This document shows, piece after piece, positions 46,459-57,599 of a stretch of DNA of 64,000 nt. Both the position numbers and the translations under genes were made by a program. Under the pieces are notes generated by a model. It ran no database searches. It was not told the origin of the DNA and saw only the letters and a list, made by a program, of their open reading frames with translations. Position 1 is the first letter of the stretch; every line of letters starts with the position of its first letter. The stretch covers positions 265,259,856 to 265,323,855 of the forward strand of contig OZ005652.1 in the NCBI GenBank assembly GCA_963930645.1, written 5' to 3'. Source of the stretch: Salticus scenicus (Eukaryota; Arthropoda; Arachnida; Araneae; Salticidae).

Positions 46459-49042
46459 AAAAACTTGGTGATTAAAAATAATTTAGAACTAGCATGGAGC
46501 ATTTTGAAATTGTTCGTTATCTTGCATTATTTTCCTCATATAAGAAATTTTTCCATCTCCAGAATTGCTTTTTATCCTTTAAAATATTCTTTATGCATAA
46601 AAATGATAGATTACGTGGTAATATGAGATTTAAAAAGTGCTAGAATGTAAAACAAAAATGATTAATTTTATTCTCCCTTGTCCCCTTAAAATAATAAAAC
46701 CAATTCTTTATTTTATTTTTTGATTGTAAATACTATTTTTTATTTTTTATTTTTTATTTTTTACTTTTAAACTTAAAATGTATCAAAGGGATGATTTTCA
46801 TCGCCTTCACATATAGGAAAATACAGAAGAAATTTATAAATGTAAACATTTGATAATATTTGGTTTATTTAAATTGCGTTGTTACAAAATATGAAACACC
46901 TGTTTTAATTAACTTCTAATATTACGATTTTTTTTAAGTGTGTTTAATAAAATATTTTAAAAATTAATTTTGAATGTACTAAAAATAATGATTTTTTTTT
47001 TGATTTATTTAAAATTTGATAGAAAGCATAAAAGTATCTTGGAGTTCATTTATGCATACAATGAAGAGGTGTGTATAGTTTAATTAAGAGCAAGCGAAAT
47101 AATTTTTAAAGTCCTATTTTAAAGGGTATCTGAAAAAACTATTAGTCTATTTTATCAACATTTTATAGTATATTTCGTATTAAAATTTCTTTATTGTATC
47201 TTCTTTAACCGTGTTTATAATATAATAATGTAAAATTGATTTTAAATTTTCATTATTCGTAGCTTCAAGCGTCTCTACAATGTTTTGAATTTTATTATTT
47301 TTATGTTGAGTTTAAATTTCATTATGTTTTTAATGATTTTTTCAAAATAATTTTAATTAGTTTGGGAAATTTTGCGACCTGAATGTCGGTAATTAATTTT
47401 AAGAAACATTTTCACATATAAAAGCGTTTATTACAAAATGTATTGGGTGTATTTTCTAATTATTGATAACATAATGGAAGTTGATAAACAACAATAATTC
47501 AGAAGATGAAATATAGCTTAGAATTCAATTTTGACAAAGCATTTTTAGCGTACAAAATTAGTATTTAGAAAAGTCTGGAAGCATTAATTGTTGGTAAAAA
47601 TTTCAAATTTCAATTATACCAGGTGATCGAAAGGTCACAGAAATAAAAAAAAAAAAAATGTATTATTCAAAACGTACTGACTGTAGCTCTATGCGATTTT
47701 CACTAAAATGTACAGAAAAGTATGTTTTTTTTTTTTTTTTTTTTTTTAATGTTAGTTAAAATTTTCTCTGGCATATTGTGCTATGTATTTGCAGTGTCCT
47801 CTAATATTTTAAACAAATCAGCCTGATCAAATGACGAAATTTTGAATGTGTTGCGACGCAGTAAAAAAGTAATTTTAGAATTAAAGTTCTACCTGATGAA
47901 AAAAAAAAAAAAAAAACTAATTTGGTAATAAACTTTTTGCTATCTTAAAAAAAAAAAAGAACATGTGCTTTTCAGTTAAAACCGTATAGTGTTACCTACA
48001 GTCAATACTTTTTGAATAACATTTTATTTTTATTTATTTATTTATTTATTTTTTCCTTGACATTTGGATTGCCCGGTATTTAGAGGAAATTAGGTGAATA
48101 AATAATACCATTTCTATTTAGAATTACCATAATAAACTGAAGTATTTTGGATCATTGTGGACTCGACTATTGCAAAATGTCAAGTTTCGTTAATGCATTT
48201 TGAGGTTTTTACATTACAAAAACTAGCGTTTACAGAGAAAATCTTTAATTAAGGGGAGAAAAAAAAAGCTACTTTCGTGTAGTATGAAATAAACGGGTAA
48301 AATGGAATAGTTATGAAGGGAAATATAAAATGCCCATTTCTTTAAAACATAATATGAAATAAGGTAGTATTTTTAGAGAAAATCATGATTAATTGCAATA
48401 TAAACATTTTATTTTGAAATTATTATTAATAATAAGCAGTATTGAAAAAAGTATCAAGATTCAAGTTTTACAAAAAATCACAAATCATATGAAATAGTTG
48501 GTATTCCATGTTATCTGAATCGAATCGCCATTTTAGAAATCAACCTCAACCACCTGTTAGTAGAAATAAGATCATGGGTATCAGACTACTAACTGATTCA
48601 ACTTTCTTACCGAAAATGACAACAGGTTTTAAAAAAGGTTCTTTAAAAAGGTTCAAACAATTATACTTCAGTGTTAGAATAGTTGACACTTCCGTCATAT
48701 TTAAGGGTAATAAGAAAAACTAAAGGGTACTCTTTTAAATTCAAAACCCTGTATATATATGTGTGTGTGTGTGTAACGATGAAATTACTGACACGTTTTA
48801 TGAATAGTGTTATCTCTCAATTAAAGAGTCTAGTTGGTTGAAGAAGGCATTTATTGAATGCTCTTTGGAAACAGGTTACAGTTTATTGCATTATTAGGAC
48901 GATAAAGCACGCTGAGATAGCATCAGACAGAAAATTAAACAATTAAAAGAAAATCTAATCAAAAAATTCGAAAATCAAAAAATCAAGATTTTCTTTTATC
49001 ATTCACCATCTTTTATATTAATTATCTGCAAAAGTAACACAT
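46459..49042. other. AT-rich non-coding DNA with homopolymers
   Basis: It includes (TTTTTAT)n at 46,731-46,762, a T-run at 47,727-47,748, A-runs at 47,647-47,660 and 47,900-47,916, and (TTTA)n near 48,029-48,050. A 71-codon frame at 48,508-48,723 is moderately basic, but I cannot match it to a family. No TIR pair is seen. Confidence 0.5.
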
Positions 49043-49115
49043 TGGTCCTTTGAGAATAGAACCCGTGACCTTCGCGTTAGCAGTCTTAGGTTCTTATAAA
49101 CTGAGCTAACGGACC
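49043..49115 (-). pseudogene. tRNA-like pseudogene
   Basis: On the minus strand it begins GGTCCGTTAGCTCAG and ends in GGACCA, 73 bases. It has a B-box-like ACGGGTTCTATTC, a loop CTGCTAA (anticodon position GCT) and the variable region AGGTC. The body resembles tRNA-Ile of eukaryotes, but the anticodon stem does not pair, the D stem is weak, the acceptor stem has one mismatch and the T arm is one base short. It is therefore a decayed copy or SINE head rather than a working tRNA. Confidence 0.6.
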
Positions 49116-49325
49116 ACGGAAAGTTTCTTTCCTTTTACGTTTCTATCTCTGGAGATGATCCTTTCAGAAATGCATAGATTTTAAATAACCTAAAAAACTA
49201 ATAAAAATTTCGGAAATCGGGTTTCAAGGTGCATCAGGGGAGGTAATTTCGGACTTCCATACAAAATTCTGTAGTACTGTGATCAGCCCTTTGTCTACAA
49301 CACGACGGACATACGTACACACACG

Positions 49326-49482
49326 TACAGTCGGTAACAAAAGTGTCCGAACACTAGCAAAAATTCCTATATAAAAAAAAGTAGAGATAATACTGTTTTG
49401 TTAAATAAACCCTTGTTTTGTTAAATAATCCTTTGTTAACTAAATTTTTGCTAGTGTTCGGAGACTTTTGTTACCGACTGTA
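49326..49482. mobile_element. Tc1/mariner-type MITE M1
   Basis: TA flanks. The 153-bp body has inverted ends of about 36 bases, beginning CAGTCGGTAACAAAAGT and continuing through CCGAACACTAGCAAAAAT, with a single difference between arms. The middle contains TAATACTGTTTTGTTAA, shared with the larger related element at 51,641-52,745. Confidence 0.95.
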
Positions 49483-50200
49483 CATCTTATTTTATTATAT
49501 GTAGAGATAGCATATACCGTTAATTGGTCACACTGATCTTTTATTGTCTGAGCAAAATAGTCCTCTATTCCTAATGAACCTGTTTTTTACAGATTATTAA
49601 TTAGTGCCAAATATCTCCTATATTTATGAAAATGCTATGAAGTTTTTCCAAAAGCCTCACACTACACATAACACTAAAAAAAATTACCCTTGCAATAATT
49701 TAAGAGCTAATATAATTTTGAGATAAAAACTCAAAAAACACTTTTAAATAATTAAAAAAAAAAAGTTTTTTCATATTAATCCAGAAAACTTTTATGACTC
49801 TAAAACAATATTATCTTTTATCATGCACGTGCATTCGATAATATATGATTCCTTAATTTCCTCCGCTATTTGCGGTTTATGTAGAAGTACTGTGCGTTCT
49901 TTCCTCGCATCTCTTATTCAGTTTCTATATGTAACTTAAACATGTAACATGTGGATACTTTTGCTCATATAAAATGATTTATATTTAACCAAGATATATT
50001 ATATTATATTAAAGATTCTAATTGTGAAACATAGGGTTCCAGCTGATTTTTAAGAATATAATTCTCAGTGCTATAATGCAAAATAATTATTAACCATTAT
50101 TTACAGGTTACCTTTTACTTATAAGTGATTTTAGTTTGATAACTGAAATCTAGGATAATAGCCTATTGAGAAGATGACAATTCGAAGTATCTTTCAACGC
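49483..50200. other. Non-coding DNA, no gene seen
   Basis: AT-rich with no supported structure. Confidence 0.5.
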
Positions 50201-51534
50201 ATAAGTGCTGATCAAATGAAGAATGTATATTCAGAAACAAGGTAAGCGACTTACACTCTCCTTATAATATTGCATAATGCATAATTATTAATTTTGCAAA
50301 CAAATAAAAAATATAATTTTAAATGTAATAAAAGCTATTTGAACTCTAGACCTTCAAATGAATAATAACAAACACATAGACAAAGAGACATGCACACACA
50401 GACACAGACAAACTGTTAAAAAACCTGATTTTCAAAATTATAAGTTCTTAAAATGTGTAAATATATAAAAAGCGCATTTTGAAAATTCGATCCATAAACA
50501 ATAATTTCTCTACCATATATGAGTAAGAATAATGCAAAATATCTAAAACATAAATTTTGCATAATAAATAGAAATATTAGTAGTTAAACGAAATGATTAC
50601 ATTTCATTTAGTCAATATGTACATATAAAAGAAAACTTAATAATCTTAGATGAATTCTATTTCGAAAGTAAATTCTAATGCAATAAAAACTCTATACAGT
50701 GGAGACTTTTAAGAGAATGAAATTTGTTTGTTATTTCCATGTGACCACCATTTAAAGAGATGAAAATTCAAAAATATTGTGTCGAGTTTCGTTGGGTTTA
50801 TTATTAACATAGCGCTAGAATTGTGTAGTGGGAGATACAGAAATAACCCTGAAGATGGTCCATAAACATGCCATCATAATTTTGATCCTTCGGAAGAATC
50901 AAAAGGTTAATTTAAGGTTAAAACGCTAATTTAAAAAATATTTGTTAAATAGTTATGTCCGCTATTTAGGAGATTTCAATAAGGAAAGTTTAATATTAAA
51001 AGGAGACTTGGTGATAGATGACTAAACCCAAGAAAAAATCTCCAATGTCTCTTTGGCGTTCAAAAAGTTGGTGATTTTTTCTAGGTTTACAAAGGAAGTT
51101 TACTATTGAGATATGAGTATAAAAACTGATATGCGTATATTTAGTCATCAGTTAGTAACTTGTATTATTCACACTATCGAAATTTTTTCACACTTGGACT
51201 AATCAGACAGAGACCTACTGCTTAAAGTGAATTCTAAAACCACTAAGAACATCCATGCCTGAACTGGGACTTTAACATGACCATTGTTAAATGAAAGCCA
51301 ATTATTAAACCAAGATTATATTTATTATATGCCTATTAGCTGTGTAGTTATATTTATCATACATTTCTTCTTATCACTAGGATTTTTTTAGAACTTGCTC
51401 TCAACTTGACCCTTATCGTTAAAAACTAATTCGACCTGAAACCGACCCATGAATCGTTGAAAAATTGGATTGCTCCACAGAAGTTGTGTGGTCATATCTA
51501 GTCTAATGGATATTCATTCCCTTAGCTCCCCCCC

Positions 51535-51547
51535 CCCCCCCCCCCCG
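51535..51547. repeat. C-runs flanking the duplication insert
   Basis: A C-run of about 16 lies near 51,530-51,546, and a second C-run at 51,892-51,902. They stand out in AT-rich DNA. Confidence 0.8.
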
Positions 51548-51763
51548 CCCTCTTGCAGGTTCGTCAATGAAGTATATTATGTCAATGGATAATGCATTTG
51601 CCACATTTTAATTTACCTTTAATAACAATCAAAAACCTTACAGTCGGCAACAAAATTATTGAAGCACGAGCAATAATTCCCGCTTAAAAGATATGCACCT
51701 AATACTGTTTTGTTAAGTAAATATTTATCGAATCATGATCTTAGTCTTATACTGATTATAAAT

Positions 51764-52678
51764 AATCTGGTGTGTCACTCACACGACTTTCTCTTACCCT
51801 GAAATTTAATACTATAAATACAGGTTAGAGATTAAGAGATAAGATAACGAGTATTGTTATGTAAACCTATGTTAAACAATTCAAATTCGGCACCCCCCCC
51901 CCCGTTTCATTAATGCACTTACATTTATACAGAATTTAATTCGGTTATTAAAAATTAATTCTGTTTTTAAAAAATAATTTTTTAAATTATTATTTAAACA
52001 AATTATCTATTATGATAATACAGACGATTTCGATATTAGAGAAGTAGTATAACACTAAATATCCAAAAAAAAGTTGAATAAAAGTTGAAAAAAAAAAATG
52101 TTAAAAATGAAAAAAATCGGTAACTTTATTTTAAATTATCACAGATCGATGGTTCAACCATTCGTTTTAAATGTATTGGCGAGCTCTTTTGAAAGATACC
52201 CATCATGAAAATTTACTCCCCTCGAGGGGGGAGGCGAGGCTCCTACATACACATTTTTTTTTCCCCAGTTGACTATCTCTATTACAAAAAATATAAATTC
52301 GTTTCATTTGGTTTAGTGCAATCTATAGATTTAAATTCTACTTACCTGCAATTTCCCCCATAGACGTAATGTATTTGAATACTTTTGAGTGTCCCAGTAC
52401 ACGAACCATTTGCTTCATCTCAACGAAAAGCTTACTGTAGCATCCCTATATGATACACATTTAGAATACCGAGTTTGGATTTTCTGTTACTATTTGTTCT
52501 TGAGATATGCTGATAACAGACAGACACACAGACAGACACATAGACCATTTGCTAAAAACATGATTTCGTGATCAGGGGACCTCAGAACATGTAAATATAA
52601 CAAGAACTCACGTTCGAAAATTTAACCCTAAAACAATACTTTCTCGACCCTATGGGTAAGAGAAAGTAAAAAGTGTTG
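51764..52678 (+). repeat. Dispersed repeat R1, copy 5 (best ends)
   Basis: It begins CTGGTGTGTCACTCACACG then ACTTTCTCTTACCC, and ends GGGTAAGAGAAAGT. An R6 segment on the minus strand (52,075-52,265) with CCCCTCGAGGGG lies in its middle. Its right half has the full R1 order: CTCAACGAAAAGC, GATATGCTGATAACA, CAGACAGACAC run, TCGAAAATTTAACC. It lies inside the M1-related MITE. Confidence 0.75.
52075..52265 (-). repeat. Dispersed repeat R6, copy 3 (minus)
   Basis: On the plus strand: AATCGGTAACTTTATTTTAA, ATGGTTCAACCATTCGTTTT, then ATTGGCGAGCTCTTTTGAAA. The same order is seen near 56,350 and, interrupted, near 62,345 and 62,555. GGTTCAACC is a short palindrome. Confidence 0.6.
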
Positions 52679-53649
52679 ATGATACAAATTAGCGATCAAA
52701 CTAAAAAAAAAACTTTGTGTGTTTCAATAATTTTACTGTCGATTGTAATACTGTTTAAACTTTTTTTTTTAGCAATGTATATTGTAAATTAAAGTAAATA
52801 TTTTGATTATCTCTCTCTATTGAAATTAAATTTTCTAAAGAAGAAAGATGCATCATAATATCATAAAAGTTGTAATGCTTTCCTAATTAATGTACTTAAT
52901 GAGTAATTTTGTATATAAACTTACAAAATACATTTATCAAATTTTATAGTTTAAGTAATTTCCTGTTATCATACTTTAAGTTCTAGCCAATTATTCATAC
53001 TTTCAGGAGCTCATTTCTAATAATTTTTAAGCCTATTTACGATTAATCTAATTAATCATAAAATTTTTGACATGCAAGTTTCATACAACAGATATAAGGA
53101 AGAAATAAACTTTCCAGTAAATAACTGCTAAATCTTCAGTGATAATGACTTCTGAGCAATCACCAGTGAAATTATTAATTAGGAGCTATTGATTATGGTA
53201 AATGTAAGGAGAATTAATTGTTTCAGAGTCTTCAGGAATATATGTCTGCTCTGGATAGAATGGAAATTTTCAAGAAGTTCTATAATGTTTTCTCCTCCAA
53301 AATAGTTCATTGATTGATGATAGAAAATGGATTTCGGGCAGCTATAAATTATTTGCCCTCATAAGTTGTCTTTGATAGATGAAGTATGGAAGAACCTGTT
53401 AGGCAGTGAATAAAAATAACTTCCGACATTAGCACAAATCATTCTTTATCATTATAAATGCCACAAACACAGGTGATGATTGCTGAAAATAAACTTGTCT
53501 AGCAGAGAAATATTTCGAAATTTTACTCCAATTTAAATACTTTCTCGCAAGAAATTTTAGAATTTTTAAATTGTAAGATTTTAAAATTATTTTATTTATA
53601 ACAAGAAAAAAAAAAAAAAAAAAAAAAATCTTTCGGTTGGCATTAACAT

Positions 53650-53840
53650 TTTCCAACTGTACGTACTCGTTGTAGCGTTTAACTTTCAATATATTTAATG
53701 TACTCGCCTATGTGATCACACAACTGGCAGACAGAAGGATGAATTACAGACAGATAAACTAACTGAATTCATGATCACTATGTTGGAAAAAGTTGGAAAT
53801 ACTCGGCATAAACGTAAGTGCAACTCCAGCAATTTTTATA
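53650..53840 (+). repeat. Repeat R5, further copy
   Basis: TTTTCCAACTGTACGTAC, GTGATCACA, a GACAGA run, and CAGATAAACTAACTGAATTC match 40,590-40,720. It follows copy A of the segmental duplication. An A-run precedes it at 53,607-53,628. Confidence 0.6.
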
Positions 53841-55135
53841 TTTGGCGAAAAAAAAAAAAAAAAAATTCAGAAAGCCATTTGGTTTGAGTTTGACGATTCT
53901 TATTTCGGGGCATTTTGGCATCAGAAAAACATATGCAAAGCTAAGAGATACCTATTACGTCCCTAAAATATGGTAGACGGTTCATACTATATTTCAAGTT
54001 GTCGTTTGTGCCAACAATATAATTATAAAAATATTAAACTAATTGATAATTTAATCCACATTAAAGTTGATTTTCGTTAAAGTTGATAGTCATTCCTTAC
54101 CCTCCTTCAAACCCTGATAGATACTGATATGTCTTCATGATTACAGATTATTTCTTTAAGTTGTGCTTTTATTGAAAACTTTAGCACATGCTTTGGGCAC
54201 AGTATTTTTCGAAAATTATATCCCAAAGTTTTGCGCCCCCACAAAATTGTAACTGACCATGATATAAGTGAAGTTTTAAAAACAGTCTGGAAAAGCTAAA
54301 AAAAGAATATATTTTTACTGTTTTTGATCGGCCAAAAGCTACCAGGTCTAAAAGATTACTCGCACTTTGATTTAAATGATTTCGACCTATATTGGTCAAA
54401 ACCATCAAAATTGAGATCGGGAATTCGAGAAACTCGGGAATTTGAGAAATTGGAGAAACATACTGTATTTTGAGAGATAAACTTTCTGAACTTTTAATTA
54501 ATACGTATGTTAAATTCTTGCTTACGTTTCATTCGAGTAGGGATTTTAATGTATATTATTTTGAACTTAATCTGTCAAGTTGACATAATTTATTTTCACC
54601 TTAAACTGCAGAGTTGGCAATTACATACTTTCTATTTTTAAAATGTATCTTATTGTTTTATATTGTAAAACTTTTCTTCGAATTATTGTACTTTTGTATC
54701 TTAAATATTTGAATACATATTGATAAATTTATATACTTATAATGTATTTGTTATATGGTGTTTTATTGCGTGTTATTCATTGATAAATAACCATTTTAAC
54801 CATTAGTAATAACATTTCTAACATATGTAGTTTTTCTCGCTTTGAATTGAATAAGTTTAGAGGAGTAGGAAAAATTTTCGTACATGCATACGATAAAATA
54901 TTATGCAATGTTAATGGAGTCGTCTGCCAAATTTATTCCAGGGGCTCCCTGCTTCTTGTATTTAACGAGTACTTTAGAATTTTTCTTATTCTTTGAGAAA
55001 GATAATCTATCAACTGATGAAAATATATGTTATATGCAAATATATATTTAAATTTTATATTGTAAATTTTTATTTTTAAATTTTGTTTTTATTCATTGCA
55101 TGTATATAAAGAGCAGCTTGTGCTGGTTTATGTAA
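53840..55135. other. Non-coding DNA, no gene seen
   Basis: A 75-codon frame at 54,181-54,408 (minus) is not recognised. No repeat pair is supported. Confidence 0.45.
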
Positions 55136-55137
55136 GA

Positions 55138-55170
55138 CTAGCAGGCTACGACCGCTTCGCTGGTCACTTT
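55138..55170 (-). mobile_element. Helitron-type 3' end
   Basis: On the minus strand a hairpin with arms GACC and GGTC (55,165-55,150) is followed about eight bases later by CTAG and then T. This is the Helitron 3' layout, as at 6,686. No helicase is near; the body presumably extends to the right, but its 5' end is not identified. Confidence 0.5.
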
Positions 55171-55244
55171 TTTAAAATGAATCACAATAATTAATGAATT
55201 CTCAAAATTGCATTAATTTTTATCATGTGATAAAAAAAGAAAAA

Positions 55245-55400
55245 AAAATCTGATCAGGAAAAATGTCGCACCGGGTCCCCACTGCCTTCGGCAGCGTAGA
55301 CCCGTCCACTGCGCGCACGTATTCCTTCACCATCCTTATGACTTCTCAAAATTCCATGTTATTACTCATAAACTTTCATTCTCAAGAAAAGGAATTAAAA
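55245..55400 (+). repeat. GC-rich repeat R8, copy 1
   Basis: CCTGATCAGG-like start, then CGCACCGGGTCCCCACTG, a short hairpin CTGCC-TTCG-GGCAG, and GCGCGCACGTATTCC. Further copies lie at 57,325-57,440 and 57,485-57,560. Markedly GC-rich against the background. Confidence 0.65.
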
Positions 55401-55660
55401 AATCATAGATATAGTAATATACATAGATCTATAATCCCCATGTTAACGTGCAAAGATTTTTGATGCCGAAAAAGTTATTGGCATCAGCCATGATGAGAGA
55501 GTATAAAACTCGAAAACAATAATGGAATAGAATGTTGATATCATAGATATAGTAATAAGACATGGATGATATGTATTGAAAATGCCGAAGTACTGCGCGG
55601 CTTTTAATTGCAGAAATAAATTTATGAAAGGAAGTGGAATAAGTTTTCATAAGTAAATTA
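55400..55660 (+). promoter_or_regulatory. Duplicated leader upstream of the THAP-like exon
   Basis: CATAGATATAGTAATA occurs at about 55,401 and 55,544, each followed 40-60 bases later by ATGCCGAA (55,462 and 55,582). A third copy lies inverted at about 57,275-57,295, followed there by GGCCGAAAAAGTGATGCC. The repeated leader could be a promoter or 5' UTR copied with a gene or element; no promoter motif is proven. Confidence 0.4.
55582..55656 (+). CDS. THAP-like zinc finger N-terminus, possible first exon
   Basis: A 24-codon frame reads MPKYCAAFNC, then a basic stretch, then GSGISFHK and a stop. THAP domains (C2CH DNA-binding fingers of host genes and P-element-type transposases) begin in just this way: Met, three residues, Cys-x4-Cys, a basic loop, then SFHxFP. 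In known THAP genes the first intron often falls near this Phe-His; here GTAAAT follows His codon plus AA, so a splice donor is plausible and the rest of the domain (third Cys, His, AVPTIF) would be on a later exon. I could not find that exon in the window. It could be a real first exon or a stranded fragment of a repeat. Confidence 0.5.
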   Translation: MPKYCAAFNCRNKFMKGSGISFHK

Positions 55661-56058
55661 AATTTAACTAATTTATGAAAAATATGATTCTTTATAATCA
55701 GTTGCTTTGTTATTATTATGGTTTAAATACTGTTTTGATTTTTAATGGAATACTTTTTTTAAAATTTTAATATTTTTTAAGTTTCTATATTTGTAAGTAA
55801 TATCGAATTTTCAAAATTCTTTTAAATGTAGTTAGCAGTGGCAGAGGTAAAACCCGCTTGTTTTAATATATTATAACTAGTATTACCACAAGACTTTCTT
55901 CTCTATTTAATCCTATACAAATTTATTCAATACAAATTATTTATTAAGTTATAATTTATTAAAGATATTTTCCATGATGAATGCAGACGATTTTTTTCTT
56001 AAAGTAGTATAATAATAAATGCTGAAAAAAATCATTTTTGTGCAGACATGAAAAGATA

Positions 56059-56228
56059 TACAGTCGAATCTTGTTAACGTGAATCTCAAGGGGGATCAAA
56101 AATCTGTTCATCTTATCAGTAGTTCATGCTATCAGTAACTGATCGTCATATAACTAAAGTACTCTTCATTTTGACGGGGATTGTGATAACAGTTCATGTT
56201 AAAAGTAATTCACGTTAACGAGGTTCGA

Positions 56229-56233
<5 letters not shown>
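56059..56233. mobile_element. Tigger-like MITE M2
   Basis: TA flanks a 171-bp body with ends CAGTCGAATCTTGTTAACG and, on the minus strand, CAGTCGAACCTCGTTAACG, each continuing TGAAT. The interior shows repeated GTTCATSYTATCAGTA-like pieces. It is directly followed by (AT)n. CAGTCGAACCTCGTTA-type ends are common among Tigger/pogo MITEs. Confidence 0.9.

Positions 56234-56300
<67 letters not shown>
56232..56300. repeat. (AT)n microsatellite
   Basis: About 33 AT units beside the right end of MITE M2. Confidence 0.95.
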
Positions 56301-56301
<1 letters not shown>

Positions 56302-56334
56302 TATACTATATATACATTATATATAACATTAAAA

Positions 56335-56420
56335 ATAAAAGAAATCGGTAGCTTCGTTTTAAATTAATACAGATGTATGGTTCAACCATTCGTTTTAGAA
56401 ATATTGACGAGTTCTTTCTA
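56335..56420 (-). repeat. Dispersed repeat R6, copy 4 (minus)
   Basis: AAATCGGTAGCTTCGTTTTA, ATGGTTCAACCATTCGTTTT and ATTGACGAGTTCTTTC in the order of copy 3. Confidence 0.6.
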
Positions 56421-56965
56421 AAATATCCACACTGAAGATGAGGATATGTCCAATCGCTTTATCTCTCTAAAGAACACTTAATCTTAAACTTTTATAAAAA
56501 TCGTTATATCCATTTCCGAGTAAACCTAATTTCTATTATATGTTGCGACAGGCCGTTAAAGGGTTAACACAAATTTTTCTGAAGATGAGAATATGTCCAA
56601 ACGTTTTAGTTCTTAAAAAAAAAAAATAAATAAAAAAAAGACACTTAACACCAAACTTTAAACAAAATCGTTATATCCATTTCTGATTAAACTCAATTTC
56701 TACTACATGTTGCGATTGACAGTTAAAGGGTTAACACTAATTTTCTTGATGCTAAGGATGTTCCAATTGTTTTAGGTCTCTAAAAAGCACTTATCCCAAA
56801 CGTTTATTAATATCCTTATAACCATTTCCGAGTAAACATAAATTTCTACTCTATACAGTCGGTAACAAAAGTGTCCGACTGCATTGCGATTGGCAATTAA
56901 AGGGTTAACTCTAATATCTCAAAAGATGAGGATAAGTCCAATAGTTTTTTCGACCATAAAAACTT
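56420..56965 (+). repeat. Minisatellite, four units of about 150-180 bp
   Basis: Units are marked by GATGAGGATATGTCCAA (near 56,435, 56,584, 56,751 and 56,931). Each contains a CTTAA-CTTTA block, TTATATCCATTTC-GA, AATTTCTACT and GTTAAAGGGTTAAC. The third unit carries a 28-base insert (see 56,855). Confidence 0.85.
56855..56882. mobile_element. Minimal MITE remnant: two M1 ends with almost no interior
   Basis: TACAGTCGGTAACAAAAG, then TGTCCGACTG, then CA. The first 20 bases after TA are the M1 left end, and CCGACTG is the complement of the outer M1 bases. Neighbouring minisatellite units lack the insert, so it is a 26-bp element inserted at TA (second TA now CA). Confidence 0.7.
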
Positions 56966-57024
56966 CTAACCAGACAGAAATAGTAGACAGAAACGATAAA
57001 TTTCTTTAAATGTCGTTATTCCAT

Positions 57025-57098
57025 ACAAAAAAAAAAAAAAAAAAGGAAGAAGAAGAAAAGAAAAAGAAAAGAAGAAGAAAAGAGAGAAAGAAAAATGA
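57025..57098. repeat. Polypurine tract
   Basis: More than 70 bases of only A and G on the plus strand (A-run then GAA, GAAA and GAGA units). Confidence 0.95.
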
Positions 57099-57229
57099 AT
57101 ATCTGGAGTTTTTTCATTCATCTTTAGTACATAAATTATTAATAAATTTTATTTGCTAAATTATCTGTGTGTATTCCCGTGTATATTCAGTAGGGGAAAG
57201 ACATCCACAAGAGAGTAAAATGGCCGTCT

Positions 57230-57560
57230 TTTCCCGAAAAAAAAAGGCATCACTTTTTCGGCCTCGCTGATCAATCTATGTCTTATTACTATATCTATGT
57301 AAAAAATATATCATTTAGCATCGGGTAAAAACTCACACCGGGACGCCACTGCCTTCGGCAGCGCAGACCCATGCGCGCTGCGCGCGCACGTTTGAGGATA
57401 TACGTGCGCTGTACACGCATATTCCTTCTCAACTCAAACTTTTATTAAGAAAATAAAATTAAAAAAAAATCTTTTATCATCGGGTAAAAACTCGCATCGG
57501 GTCCCAAACCCATGCGCGCTGCGTGCCTATTCCTTCCCCACCGTTCCAGCCCCTCCTAAT
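57230..57560. repeat. R8 copies 2 and 3 and inverted leader copy
   Basis: 57,240-57,300 on the minus strand carries the leader seen at 55,400 and 55,545. 57,325-57,440 and 57,485-57,560 are R8 copies with CACCGGGACGCCACTGCC, TTCGGCAGCGCAGACCC, and GCGCGCTGCGCGCGC, an almost pure self-complementary GC stretch. Confidence 0.6.
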
Positions 57561-57599
57561 TAACTTGCATATACCAATTTTGAACGGTCTTACTCAATT

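Larger units (their letters stand above)
51639..52747. mobile_element. Tc1/mariner-type MITE related to M1, enlarged by an R1 insertion
   Basis: TA flanks. Left end CAGTCGGCAACAAAATTATT; right end on the minus strand CAATCGACAGTAAAATTATT. The left arm then shares CTAATACTGTTTTGTTAA with M1. Most of the 1,105 bp is an R1 copy (about 51,764-52,678). Copy B of the segmental duplication lacks this element at the matching position (near 61,060-61,090). Confidence 0.85.
50200..53640. repeat. Segmental duplication, copy A
   Basis: It aligns in order with copy B at 59,820-61,850. The segment 52,790-53,530 is closely similar to 61,125-61,830 over about 700 bases (shared landmarks GACATGCAAGTTT, ATAAGGAAGAAATAAACTTT, GGATAGAATGGAAATTTTC, CTATAAATTATTTGCC). 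The left part (50,460-51,640) is similar but more diverged. It starts within the right end of an R1 copy (CAGACA run near 50,400, GAGTAAGAATAATG near 50,520), which copy B shares. Copy A is interrupted by the TA-flanked element at 51,641-52,745, absent from B. There is no coding content. Confidence 0.9.

Noticed and set aside
49043..49115. Working tRNA gene with anticodon GCT
   Set aside because: Anticodon and D stems do not pair, the T arm is short by one base, and a Ser tRNA would need a long variable arm.
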